A stretch of DNA of 64,000 nucleotides from NCBI RefSeq assembly GCF_001854885.1, contig NZ_MDDV01000004.1, positions 124,001-188,000 of the forward strand, given 5' to 3'. Source of the DNA: Ensifer sp. LCM 4579 (lineage in GTDB: Bacteria; Pseudomonadota; Alphaproteobacteria; Rhizobiales; Rhizobiaceae). Both the position numbers and the translations under genes were made by a program. The first letter of the stretch is position 1, and the number at the start of each line of letters is the position of its first letter. Below are positions 47,074 through 55,524 of the stretch, piece after piece. The notes below the pieces were generated by a model. The model had not been told where the DNA came from and ran no database searches. It was given only the letters and a program-made list of their open reading frames with translations.

Positions 47074-47724
47074 TTAGCGGGCAGCTTTCGCCATCCGTTT
47101 TTCGAGGCCACTCCCGGCATGGGAGAGCGGCCAGCAAATGATGAAGTAGATTGCGCCGACGATCCCAAAGACGAGCAGCGGACGATAGGTCTGGTTTGAA
47201 ATGATCTGGCCGGCGCGAGTGAGTTCAATGAAGCCGACGATTGCTGCCAGCGACGTGCCCTTGATGAGCTGGACAAGGAAGCCGATCGTGGCCGGCATCG
47301 AGATCTTCAGGGCCTGCGGCAGGATCACGTCTTTCATCCGCGAGACATAATGCAGACCGAGGGCGTTGGCGGCTTCCGTCTGGCCCTTCGGCACAGCCTC
47401 GATGGAGCCACGCCAGATCTCACCGAGGAAAGCACTGGCATGGAGCGTGAAGGCGATTGCGACCGCGATCCACGCGTTGACCTCGATGCCCAATAGCGCA
47501 ACGCCGTAATAGACAACGAAGAGTTGCATCAGAAGGGGCGTGCCCTGAAAGACGCCGATATAGCCTGCGGTGATCGTCCGGGCGACTTTCGTCTTCGAGG
47601 TGCGCAGCAGCGCGATCAGGATTCCGAATATCCCCCCACCGATGAAGCCCACGATCGCGAGCAGCACGGTCCACTTCAAGCCCTGCATCAAAAAGAAGAA
47701 TTCATTTTCGCCGATGGGACCCAT
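47074..47724 (-). CDS. ABC transporter permease, polar amino acid type (second)
   Basis: The 216-residue inner-membrane protein has about five membrane segments and the HisM/GlnP-type EAA loop, EAANALGLHYVSRMKDVILPQALK. It pairs with the permease just upstream (9-base gap) to form a heterodimeric channel. Confidence 0.92.
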   Translation of the reverse strand: MGPIGENEFFFLMQGLKWTVLLAIVGFIGGGIFGILIALLRTSKTKVARTITAGYIGVFQGTPLLMQLFVVYYGVALLGIEVNAWIAVAIAFTLHASAFLGEIWRGSIEAVPKGQTEAANALGLHYVSRMKDVILPQALKISMPATIGFLVQLIKGTSLAAIVGFIELTRAGQIISNQTYRPLLVFGIVGAIYFIICWPLSHAGSGLEKRMAKAAR

Positions 47725-47733
47725 GGCTGCCTC

Positions 47734-48402
47734 CTATCGCGTCGGGTAGTTGAAGTAGTGGCGAGAAATGAGGGCAAAGAGGCCCATCATCAGCGTCGAG
47801 ATAACCAGGTAGACAGCGGTTACCGTGAAATAGACTTCGAAGCTGCGGAAGGTGTCAGACTCGATGCGCTGAGCGGCCGAGGTCAGTTCGTAAGCGGCGA
47901 TTGACGTGCAGACAGACGTCGTCAGTGTCAGCATGATGAACTGGCTTGTGAGCGAGGGATAAATCGCCCGCAGGGCCGGCTTGAGCACGATGAGCCGGAA
48001 GACGTCCGTCTTGTGGAGTCCAAGTGCGAAACCTGCCTCGATCTGGCCGCGCGACACGCTCTCGACCCCGCCCCGGATGATCTCGATTGCGTACGCCCCA
48101 CCATTGATGCCGAGAGCAATGATCGCCGTAACGGTCGGGTTGAGCCGTATGCCCATGAGAGGGAGGGCGAAATATATGAAGAAGATCTGCACGAGGAATG
48201 GCGTATTGCGCACGACCTCGACGAACACGATCACGGGAGTGCGCGTGATCTCGCTCTTGGACGTCCTTGCAACAACGCCCAGGATTCCGATGACGAGTGC
48301 CAGGAGCATCCCAGCCAACGCAAGGCCAAGCGTTCCAAGCGAACCCCATAGCAATTCCGGGGCGCGGTCGAGGACCGCACCGAAATCGAACCTATAAGTC
48401 AT
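47734..48402 (-). CDS. ABC transporter permease, polar amino acid type (first)
   Basis: The 222-residue membrane protein has the same family features: RNTPFLVQIFFIYFALP and the EAA-type loop EAGFALGLHKTDVFRLIVLKPAL. It forms the transporter with the second permease, the ATPase and the binding protein downstream. Confidence 0.92.
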   Translation of the reverse strand: MTYRFDFGAVLDRAPELLWGSLGTLGLALAGMLLALVIGILGVVARTSKSEITRTPVIVFVEVVRNTPFLVQIFFIYFALPLMGIRLNPTVTAIIALGINGGAYAIEIIRGGVESVSRGQIEAGFALGLHKTDVFRLIVLKPALRAIYPSLTSQFIMLTLTTSVCTSIAAYELTSAAQRIESDTFRSFEVYFTVTAVYLVISTLMMGLFALISRHYFNYPTR

Positions 48403-48448
48403 GTAAGACTTCCTCCCTCCGACCGGCCCACGCCGCGTCGGCGCCGGA

Positions 48449-49270
48449 TCACTGATCCGGTTTCAAACTTCCCAGTGCGCTGTCATGCAGATGTTTTAGA
48501 TGTGCCTCCGGGTCCACCGACCCGACGAATGGCACTTCAACGGAGATAGCAGTACCGTGTTCGGTTGCCGCCCAGAGGTCCTTCAACGGCAATTCGCCTT
48601 CTCCAGGAGCGAGCCTGCCGCCTCTCGCCTCGGCGATCATTGCGTCCGATGTTTTGGGAGCAGGCCCGCGGACGTCGCAAAGCTGGAGGTGTTTTACCTT
48701 CCCTGAATTTGCGCGAAGCTCGTCGAGCGAGGCTCCGTTTCGGAAGAAGTGAATCCCGTCAACGAGGGCACCGGCGTTCTCCGCTCCACAGGAGTTCACG
48801 ACCGCAACACTGTCGCCAAAGGTTCTTACCGTCCGCCAGCCCATGTTTTCGATGTCGACCGACATGCCATATCGCGCCGCGAGGGCGCAAAACTCGGAAA
48901 GGTTCGTGGCAAGACGGTCGCGGTCTCGATCATCGCCGCAAACACTCAGCCGGCGCGCCCCTATGTTCGCAGCGGCTGCCACGGTCGCCTCATGGGAGGC
49001 CGCAACGAAGCTCTCGTCGATCACGAAGAACTCGATGTCGAACACCTTGATGCCTTCGCCATCGGCAACTGCCTTGAATTCCTGGGCACTCCGGCTGCCC
49101 ACCGGCAACTCGTAGAAAGGGGCTCCGGGAAAGGCGGGGTGCAGACGCAGGCCTATCGACGCAAAACCCGCCCGAGCAGCCATCACGGCGAATTCCTTGG
49201 GCGGCAGCGCGATGGATGAAAAATGCGCCACGCCCAGTTCAGGGCCCGATCCTGGCGTCGCGACGGTCAT
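48449..49270 (-). CDS. TIM-barrel sugar-phosphate isomerase/epimerase-like protein
   Basis: The 273-residue protein matches the AP-endonuclease family 2 / xylose isomerase-like barrel. Likely metal ligands lie in KVFDIEFFVID, MSVDIENMGW, DGIHFFRNG, HLQLCDVRG and AISVEVPFVG. Members include 3-dehydroshikimate dehydratases (QuiC/AsbF type), inosose dehydratases and hydroxypyruvate isomerases. Beside aroE, aroQ and a ring-cleaving dioxygenase, dehydroshikimate dehydratase (giving protocatechuate) is attractive but unproven. ATG 49270 shares one base with the gntR stop. Confidence 0.78.
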   Translation of the reverse strand: MTVATPGSGPELGVAHFSSIALPPKEFAVMAARAGFASIGLRLHPAFPGAPFYELPVGSRSAQEFKAVADGEGIKVFDIEFFVIDESFVAASHEATVAAAANIGARRLSVCGDDRDRDRLATNLSEFCALAARYGMSVDIENMGWRTVRTFGDSVAVVNSCGAENAGALVDGIHFFRNGASLDELRANSGKVKHLQLCDVRGPAPKTSDAMIAEARGGRLAPGEGELPLKDLWAATEHGTAISVEVPFVGSVDPEAHLKHLHDSALGSLKPDQ

Positions 49271-50007
49271 CACAAGATCCCCTTCGTCGCGAGGTGATTG
49301 CGCAGATTGGTTCCCGTGCGGTGGATATGCTGGCGCAACATGTCGCACGCATAGTCCAGGTCCCGCGCGACGGCTCCCTGAGCGATCTCGCTGTGCTCCT
49401 GGTTGACGTTGCGGTCGCCCGACGTGCGGGTCAGAAACACCCGGCGATAACGGTCGTTGAGATTGAGAAGCAGTCTGCAGAAATGGAGCAGGATCGGCTT
49501 CCCGCAGCCGGATATCAGTGTCAGATGAAATTCGCGGTGGAGCTCTTCCCAGCGCTCCAGCGTCTCCGGCCGAGCCGCGTCACGCTCGGTGCGGTTCAGG
49601 CGATGCAGCGCGCGCATGACGTTGCCTTCCCACTCGACATCGCCGACCCGCATGGACTCGCGAAGCGCAAAGATTTCAAACTCTTCGCGCAGGGTGGTTA
49701 TCTCTTCCAGATTGGCCAAGGAAATTGGTGAAACGCGGTAGCCGCGATTGTCCTCGAACTCCACCAGACCGTCCGATATCAGCCGCGCCAACCCTTCACG
49801 CAGCGGACTGAGGCTCACGTTGAACGTCTTGCGCGCCTTGTCGAGATTGATCTTGCTGCCGGCCTGAAGCTCGCCGGAGATGATCGCCTCACGGAGACGG
49901 GATGCAAGCTGGCTTCCAATTGTGTTTTTGCCGTCATCGAGAAAGCCAGAAGACGATGGAGCATCTTCTGTCGTCGGAGCAAATGCGCCGTCGTCGTCCG
50001 CCACCAT
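49270..50007 (-). CDS. GntR family regulator, FCD subfamily
   Basis: The 245-residue regulator has an N-terminal winged helix (GSQLASRLREAIISGELQAG; NVSLSPLREGLARLISDGLV) and an FCD effector domain with metal-type residues (REFHLTLISGCG, HSEIAQGAVARD, HIHRTGTNL). It would repress the divergon until a carboxylate inducer binds. GGAGGA precedes ATG 50007. Two near-identical palindromes lie in its upstream region. Confidence 0.9.
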   Translation of the reverse strand: MVADDDGAFAPTTEDAPSSSGFLDDGKNTIGSQLASRLREAIISGELQAGSKINLDKARKTFNVSLSPLREGLARLISDGLVEFEDNRGYRVSPISLANLEEITTLREEFEIFALRESMRVGDVEWEGNVMRALHRLNRTERDAARPETLERWEELHREFHLTLISGCGKPILLHFCRLLLNLNDRYRRVFLTRTSGDRNVNQEHSEIAQGAVARDLDYACDMLRQHIHRTGTNLRNHLATKGIL

Positions 50008-50052
50008 TGTTCCTCCCAAGGCTCCTCAAGTTAATTGTCGATGATCGATACT

Positions 50053-50064
50053 ATAAACGATTAT
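50053..50064. promoter_or_regulatory. Candidate GntR operator, gntR side
   Basis: ATAAACGATTAT differs at one base from the perfect palindrome at 50215-50226. It lies 46 bases upstream of the gntR start, suitable for autoregulation. Confidence 0.5.
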
Positions 50065-50207
50065 TCAAGTCAACCTGAGTGCGCTAAAATCTGCAAAAAG
50101 CCAAGAATTTAGCACTTTAAGAAGAAACTATGCCGCAATATCAATGCGTTACATGCTAATATCCTGTTTCTCCCGGCTCATTGGCGTCGCGAGAACGTGC
50201 GGCGGCC

Positions 50208-50236
50208 TTGACAGATAATCGATTATTTGGATAGTC
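50208..50236 (+). promoter_or_regulatory. Promoter with embedded GntR operator, dioxygenase operon
   Basis: TTGACA (50208-50213) is followed after 17 bases by ATAGTC (50231-50236), a weak -10. The perfect 12-bp palindrome ATAATCGATTAT (50215-50226) lies between the two boxes, a typical repressor position. GGGAGG precedes ATG 50261. Confidence 0.55.
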
Positions 50237-50260
50237 AGGGAAATCGGGAGGTAGCCCCAC

Positions 50261-51154
50261 ATGGTGATCAAAACTGAAAGCGATCTGACGCCAGCCGTCC
50301 TCGCTGTGATGAATCGCACTGAAGACCCCCGCCTGCGAGAAATCCTCGTCGCGATGGTCACGCATCTTCATGCCTTCGTGCGCAAGGTTCGACTGACGGA
50401 GGTCGAGTTTCGGGAGGCGACAGCCATGCTGAACGAGATCGGGAAGCTGCATACCGATCATCACAACGAGTTTGTGCTGATGGCCGGTTCTCTTGGCGTG
50501 TCTTCACTTGTCTGCCTGCTGAACAATGGGGACAGCGGACAGACTGAGACCTCCCAGTCGCTGTTGGGCCCATTCTGGCGCCTCAACTCTCCGCGAGTCG
50601 AGAATGGCGGGACGATCATCCGATCCGAGACGCCGGGCACTCCCTTGTTCGTGCATGCCAGGGTCGTCGACCGCGACCGTAAGCCAATCGCCGGCGCCGA
50701 AGTGGATGTATGGCATGCATCTCCCGTCGGTCTTTACGAAAACCAGGATCCGGACCAGGCCGAGATGAACTTGCGCGGCAAATTCATGACCGACGAGCAA
50801 GGTCGGTTCTGGTTCAGGACAGTCAAGATGGTCGGCTATCCGATACCGATCGATGGCGTGGTCGGACGCCTGCTGAAAGCTCAGGGACGCCATCCGTACC
50901 GACCAGCGCACCTGCACGCACTGATCTTCAAGGACGGATACAAGACGCTGATTTCCCAGGTCTTCGACCCCAGCGACCCGACGATCGACTCCGATGTTCA
51001 GTTCGGTGTCACGGCAGCGCTGACCGGCGACTTCATTCGTCATGAGGAGCCCCATCCGACCGAAGCGGACATTCCTGGTCCGTGGTTCTCGCTCGACTAC
51101 ACCTATGTCATGGAGCCCGGCGAAGCCGTTTTGCCGCGTCCCCCGATCAAATAA
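50261..51154 (+). CDS. Intradiol ring-cleavage dioxygenase, hydroxyquinol 1,2-dioxygenase type
   Basis: The 297-residue enzyme matches the catechol/hydroxyquinol 1,2-dioxygenase group. An N-terminal helical dimerisation domain (about 1-100) precedes the catalytic beta-sandwich. The non-haem Fe(III) ligands are visible: Tyr in SPVGLYENQ, then Tyr and two His in HPYRPAHLHALIF. LGPFWRLNSPR resembles the family's LGPFH/Y loop. It would open a dihydroxylated or trihydroxylated ring between the hydroxyls. First gene of a four-gene operon. Confidence 0.88.
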   Translation: MVIKTESDLTPAVLAVMNRTEDPRLREILVAMVTHLHAFVRKVRLTEVEFREATAMLNEIGKLHTDHHNEFVLMAGSLGVSSLVCLLNNGDSGQTETSQSLLGPFWRLNSPRVENGGTIIRSETPGTPLFVHARVVDRDRKPIAGAEVDVWHASPVGLYENQDPDQAEMNLRGKFMTDEQGRFWFRTVKMVGYPIPIDGVVGRLLKAQGRHPYRPAHLHALIFKDGYKTLISQVFDPSDPTIDSDVQFGVTAALTGDFIRHEEPHPTEADIPGPWFSLDYTYVMEPGEAVLPRPPIK

Positions 51155-51178
51155 ATCACGATCAGCAGGGCAAACGAT

Positions 51179-51961
51179 ATGATCACCGAAGAAGAACGCC
51201 GGGCCGCAGCAGACGCGCTGCTCAAAGCTGAAATCGAGCGCAAGCCGATCATACAGCCCAGCGAGACCTACCCGAACCTCGAACTCGAGGACGCCTACCG
51301 AATTCAGGCTTTGTGGGCAGAGGCGAGGGTAGCCAAGGGCGCACGATTCGTCGGCCATAAGATTGGCCTGACGTCACGCGCAATGCAGATGGCTTCGAAG
51401 ATGACGGAGCCGGACTACGGCTGCATTCTCGACGATGCGCTTTACAACGACGGAGCGCAGATCAGGGCTGACTTGTTTATCAAACCGCGCCTCGAGGTCG
51501 AACTGGCCTTTGTCATGGGTGAGGATCTCGTCGGCCCCGGCACCAGGATCTATGACGTCATGCGTGCGACCGAGTTCGTCGTCCCGGCGCTCGAGATTAT
51601 CGACTATCGGACCGAAATCCCTCGAGCGATCACCGATACCATTGCGGACAACGCGGCTTTTGGCGCCCTCGTCGTTGGCGGCCGTATAATTCGCCCGATG
51701 GACATTGATATCCGTTGGGTCGGAGCGACTCTTTCCAAGAACGGCATCATCGAGGAGTCGGGCGTGTCGGCGGCGATCATGGGACATCCGGCAGCCGGCA
51801 TCGCGTGGCTGGTCAACAAACTTCATGCTGTGGGCGGTGGCCTGAAGAAGGGACAAATAGTCCTGGCCGGCTCCTTCACGCGTCCTGTCGATATCGCGAA
51901 AGGTGATGTCATTCAGGCCGACTATGGCCCTGTCGGCTCCATCGGCGTGTCGTTCGTGTGA
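51179..51961 (+). CDS. HpaH/MhpD family hydratase or 4-oxalocrotonate-type decarboxylase
   Basis: The 260-residue protein matches the fumarylacetoacetase-fold group that includes 2-oxohept-4-ene-1,7-dioate hydratase (HpaH), 2-oxopent-4-enoate hydratase (MhpD) and 4-oxalocrotonate decarboxylase. Metal-site residues lie in [15 protein letters not shown] (ExE). [14 protein letters not shown] is also characteristic. It would act on the ring-cleavage product after tautomerisation. Which of the two reactions is catalysed cannot be decided by eye. Confidence 0.83.
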   Translation: MITEEERRAAADALLKAEIERKPIIQPSETYPNLELEDAYRIQALWAEARVAKGARFVGHKIGLTSRAMQMASKMTEPDYGCILDDALYNDGAQIRADLFIKPRLEVELAFVMGEDLVGPGTRIYDVMRATEFVVPALEIIDYRTEIPRAITDTIADNAAFGALVVGGRIIRPMDIDIRWVGATLSKNGIIEESGVSAAIMGHPAAGIAWLVNKLHAVGGGLKKGQIVLAGSFTRPVDIAKGDVIQADYGPVGSIGVSFV

Positions 51962-51969
51962 GGTGCTGG

Positions 51970-52761
51970 ATGGAACATCCTGTCAATCGGTTCAAGCGGA
52001 AGCTTCTTGCTGGTCAAAGTCAGATCGGCCTGTGGTGTGGCCTGCCGGGAAACTACGCCGCAGAAATCGTCGCGCCTTCAGGTTTCGATTGGCTCCTGTT
52101 CGACACGGAACATTCTCCGGGTGACGTTCTGACCGTCCTGCCACAATTGCAAGCAGTCGCACCATACGACGTTTCCCCGGTCGTCCGCCCGGCCATCAAC
52201 GACCCCGTTCTGATCAAACGTTTCCTGGATATCGGCGTTCAGACGCTGCTCATTCCCTACGTTCAGAACGCGGATGAGGCGAAAGCCGCAGTCGCGGCCG
52301 TGCGATATCCTCCGGATGGAATTCGTGGTGTTTCCGCCCTGACGCGTGCCACTCGTTTTGGCCGGGTTGCGAACTATGCGCAAAATGCGGAACGGGAAAT
52401 TTGCCTGTTGCTGCAAGTCGAGACGCGGGAAGCGCTTGGCAACCTCGAGTCGATTGCCTCGGTAGAGGGCGTGGATGGGGTATTCGTAGGACCGGCAGAC
52501 CTGGCAGCGAGTTTCGGACACAGGGGCCAACCGAGCCATCCGGAGGTGGTCGATGCAATTGTCGACGCGATCGAACGCCTGAAAGCCTTGGGCAAGCCTG
52601 CGGGCATTCTTACCCCGGATGAGAAGTTCGCGGCACGCTGCATCTCGCTGGGAACACTATTCACTGCCGTTGGTGTCGATGTCGCTGTTCTGGCAAGGGG
52701 ATCGGAAGCACTCGCGGCACGATTTGCATCGCAAGGAGCGTGCCGCGATGCCGGAACGTGA
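51970..52761 (+). CDS. HpcH/HpaI-type aldolase
   Basis: The 263-residue class II aldolase matches 4-hydroxy-2-oxoheptanedioate/2-oxo-3-deoxy acid aldolases: [43 protein letters not shown] (metal Glu), [16 protein letters not shown] (metal Asp). It would release pyruvate from a hydroxy-oxo-diacid. ATG 51970 is chosen; GTG 51958, which overlaps the previous stop, is possible. Its end overlaps the next gene by 14 bases. Confidence 0.87.
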   Translation: MEHPVNRFKRKLLAGQSQIGLWCGLPGNYAAEIVAPSGFDWLLFDTEHSPGDVLTVLPQLQAVAPYDVSPVVRPAINDPVLIKRFLDIGVQTLLIPYVQNADEAKAAVAAVRYPPDGIRGVSALTRATRFGRVANYAQNAEREICLLLQVETREALGNLESIASVEGVDGVFVGPADLAASFGHRGQPSHPEVVDAIVDAIERLKALGKPAGILTPDEKFAARCISLGTLFTAVGVDVAVLARGSEALAARFASQGACRDAGT

Positions 52762-53434
52762 TGAGCTCCTCACTGAAATCGCACCGACGGGGGTCATCAG
52801 AGCGGCGCTCAACATGTCGAATGCCGCACTTGTCCAACTCGATCCAGCGACAGGCGCTCTAACAGGGCCGAGCCCGCAGATCGCGATCGCACTCGCGGCA
52901 GAACTCGACTGCGGTTTGTCGCTGGTTCAATACGGATCGGCTGCTGACATTCTTGCGGCTGCCGAAGCCAACGAGTGGGACGTTGCGTTCATTGCTTCCG
53001 ATCCGTCACGTGCCGACAGCTTCTCCTTCTCGCCACCCTATGCCACGGTGACCGCCAGCTTTCTGGTGTCAGACAGTAGCCGGCTCAGCAGCGTGGGGCA
53101 TGTCGACGTCGAAGGGGTGCGCATTGCCGCAGCCAGAACCGCTGCGTATACAAAACAGCTTGAGCGACAGGTTAGAAATGCAATCCTCCTCCATACCGAA
53201 GGTCCCGCCTCCGCCCTGGACATGCTTGTATCCTCCCAGTGCGATGCGGCTGCTGGCTTGACCCAGTCCCTGTCACGTTTCTGCGAAGAGAATTCAGGCT
53301 TCCGCGTTGTTGAGGGGACATTCTCGAAAGTGCCTCAGGCGATCGCCGTGCATCGCAGGTGCGTTCACGCTTCAAACTTCCTGTCGGACTTCATCCAACA
53401 GCATTGCAGTGCAGGTAAGCCGGGCAATGCTTGA
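52748..53434 (+). CDS. Solute-binding-fold protein without signal peptide
   Basis: The 228-residue protein has the SBP family 3 fold ([58 protein letters not shown]). Yet its N-terminus [15 protein letters not shown] has no signal peptide or membrane segment. It is therefore predicted cytoplasmic. The only full SBP gene with a signal peptide lies in the other arm of the divergon. It could be an enzyme built on this fold (as cyclohexadienyl dehydratases are) or a ligand sensor. Its start lies inside the aldolase gene, so it is co-translated. Confidence 0.75.
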   Translation: MPERDELLTEIAPTGVIRAALNMSNAALVQLDPATGALTGPSPQIAIALAAELDCGLSLVQYGSAADILAAAEANEWDVAFIASDPSRADSFSFSPPYATVTASFLVSDSSRLSSVGHVDVEGVRIAAARTAAYTKQLERQVRNAILLHTEGPASALDMLVSSQCDAAAGLTQSLSRFCEENSGFRVVEGTFSKVPQAIAVHRRCVHASNFLSDFIQQHCSAGKPGNA

Positions 53435-53556
53435 TTTGAATAACTTTGAGCGACCGGCGAGGCGAGGCTTTGTTGGCGCTGCCGACCGGCCGGCGAATAT
53501 CGCTGGCTGCGCTCAGGGTAGGATTCACCCCCTCCCGCAAGCAACTCCGAAAATGA

Positions 53557-54504
53557 TCACGGCCCGAACACCGACCATCCCGTGCGCGCCGCCAGCATCT
53601 CGAGCGCCAGCGAACCGCGCAGCGAATTTCCGTTCTCGTTGAGGCCCGGCGACCAGACGGCGATCGAGGCCCTGCCCGGCGCAACCGCCATGATACCGCC
53701 GCCGACGCCGCTTTTCGCCGGCAGGCCGACGCGATAGGCGAAGTCGCCGGAGCCGTCATAATGGCCGCAGGTGAGCATCAGCGCGTTGATGCGCCGGGCC
53801 CGCTGCCGCGAGACGACGGAATGCCCAGTCAACGGGTTGCTGCCGCCGGCGGCGAGGAACAGCCCCGCCTTGGCAAGCTGGCTGCAGGTCATCGCCAGCG
53901 CGCAATGGTGGAAATAGACCCCGAGCACATGCTCGGCCGGATGGTCGAGCCGTCCGAAGGAGCGCATGAAATTGGCGAGCGCAAAATTGCGGAAGCCGGT
54001 TGCCGTTTCCGAACGCGCGACTTCGTGGTCGATTACGATCGTCTCGTCGTCGGCTAGGTAGCGCACGAACCGCACGATCTCACCGATCAGCTCCCTCGGC
54101 GTGTGGCCGGCAAGGATCAGATCGCTGATGGTGATCGCCCCGGCATTGATGAACGGATTGCGCGGTTTGCCGCCCTCGTGTTCGAGCTGGACGATCGAAT
54201 TGAAGGCTGAGCCGGACGGCTCGCGCCCGACCCGGTGCCAGATGTTCTCGCCATGCTTCCCGAGTGCCAGGGTCAAGGTGAAAACCTTGGAGACGCTTTG
54301 GATCGAGAACGGTACCTCCGCGTCGCCGACGCGGTGCAATTCGCCATCCGTCGTCACGATCGCCATGCCGAAATGCCGCGGGTTTACCCGAGCGAGCTGG
54401 GGAATATAGTCGGCAACCTTGCCCTCGCCGAAGCGCGGCGCCAGCTCCCGATAGATGTCGTCGAGGATCGACTGGAGATCCTGTTGCGCTGTCTGCTCCG
54501 GCAT
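53557..54504 (-). CDS. glsA: Glutaminase A
   Basis: The 315-residue enzyme hydrolyses glutamine to glutamate and ammonia. The beta-lactamase-like SxxK pair is in SIQSVSKVF (about Ser70-Lys73), and the ligand segments [24 protein letters not shown] and [12 protein letters not shown] are intact. ATG 54504 is family-typical. It lies downstream of the rpsD terminator and reads the same way. Confidence 0.94.
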   Translation of the reverse strand: MPEQTAQQDLQSILDDIYRELAPRFGEGKVADYIPQLARVNPRHFGMAIVTTDGELHRVGDAEVPFSIQSVSKVFTLTLALGKHGENIWHRVGREPSGSAFNSIVQLEHEGGKPRNPFINAGAITISDLILAGHTPRELIGEIVRFVRYLADDETIVIDHEVARSETATGFRNFALANFMRSFGRLDHPAEHVLGVYFHHCALAMTCSQLAKAGLFLAAGGSNPLTGHSVVSRQRARRINALMLTCGHYDGSGDFAYRVGLPAKSGVGGGIMAVAPGRASIAVWSPGLNENGNSLRGSLALEMLAARTGWSVFGP

Positions 54505-54601
54505 GCGGCACTCCTCGGCGCTGGCGTGGGAGAGACCCCGCGGGATCTTTTCCCGCCCGCGTCCCGCCAACTTATGAGATCCGTTCCGATCTTCCCCTAT
54601 A

Positions 54602-54627
54602 GAAAAACCGCCCGTTTCCGGGCGGTT
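54602..54627 (-). terminator. Rho-independent terminator after rpsD
   Basis: On the minus strand AACCGCCCG-gaaa-CGGGCGGTT is followed by a run of Ts. It lies 27 bases after the rpsD stop. Confidence 0.92.
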
Positions 54628-54654
54628 CCAAAAATCCAGCCACGAAGGCCCGGA

Positions 54655-55272
54655 TTAACGCGAATAGAATTCGACGACCAGGTGCGGCTCCATGACGACC
54701 GGGTACGGAACGTCGGAGAGAACCGGAACGCGGGCATAGGTCGCGACCATCTTGTTGTGATCGACTTCGATGTAGTCGGGAACGTCACGCTCGGCGAGCT
54801 GCACGGATTCGAGAACCGAAACGAGCTGCTTGGACTTTTCCTTGACTTCGATGACGTCGCCCGGCTTGCAGCGGTAGGAACCGATGTTGACGCGAACGCC
54901 GTTGACCTTCACGTGACCGTGGTTGACGAACTGGCGCGCAGCAAAAACCGTCGGAACGAACTTGGCGCGGTAGACGATCGCGTCGAGACGCGACTCGAGC
55001 AGGCCGACCAGGTTTTCCGGAGTGTCGCCCTTGCGGCGGGACGCTTCGTCGAAGATCGCGCGGAACTGCTTCTCACGAATGTCGCCGTAGTAGCCCTTCA
55101 GCTTCTGCTTGGCGCGCAGCTGCACACCGAAATCCGAGAGCTTGGACTTGCGGCGCTGGCCATGCTGGCCCGGGCCGTATTCGCGGCGGTTGACCGGGGA
55201 CTTCGGACGGCCCCAGATGTTTTCGCCCATGCGGCGGTCAATTTTGTACTTGGACGATTCGCGCTTGCTCAT
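54655..55272 (-). CDS. rpsD: 30S ribosomal protein S4
   Basis: The 205-residue primary rRNA-binding protein has the S4 domain ([34 protein letters not shown] split) and the usual C-terminus VPDYIEVD...EFYSR. GGAAATGCG precedes ATG 55272. It stands alone rather than in the alpha operon, as is usual in rhizobia. The 252 bases upstream, to the HerA-like gene, hold no supported gene. Confidence 0.97.
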   Translation of the reverse strand: MSKRESSKYKIDRRMGENIWGRPKSPVNRREYGPGQHGQRRKSKLSDFGVQLRAKQKLKGYYGDIREKQFRAIFDEASRRKGDTPENLVGLLESRLDAIVYRAKFVPTVFAARQFVNHGHVKVNGVRVNIGSYRCKPGDVIEVKEKSKQLVSVLESVQLAERDVPDYIEVDHNKMVATYARVPVLSDVPYPVVMEPHLVVEFYSR

Positions 55273-55524
55273 CGCATTTCCTTTCAAACGGTTACGCCGG
55301 TCTGTTGCCAAACCGGTCAAGGAAACACGCCCTCCTCTGAACCCGATTTCGGAGTTCTGACAGGCCTCTCGCGATCACGCGAACGCCAGGAAGCCACGGG
55401 ACATGTCAAATGAAACACCGGGCATCGCTGCCCGGCGTTGGGCGGGTCTTTACGCAGAGGACGCTGATTTGTCAACGGAATATGACGCCGGCGGCAGATT
55501 TTCCTTGGCCGTCTTCGGCAAGGC

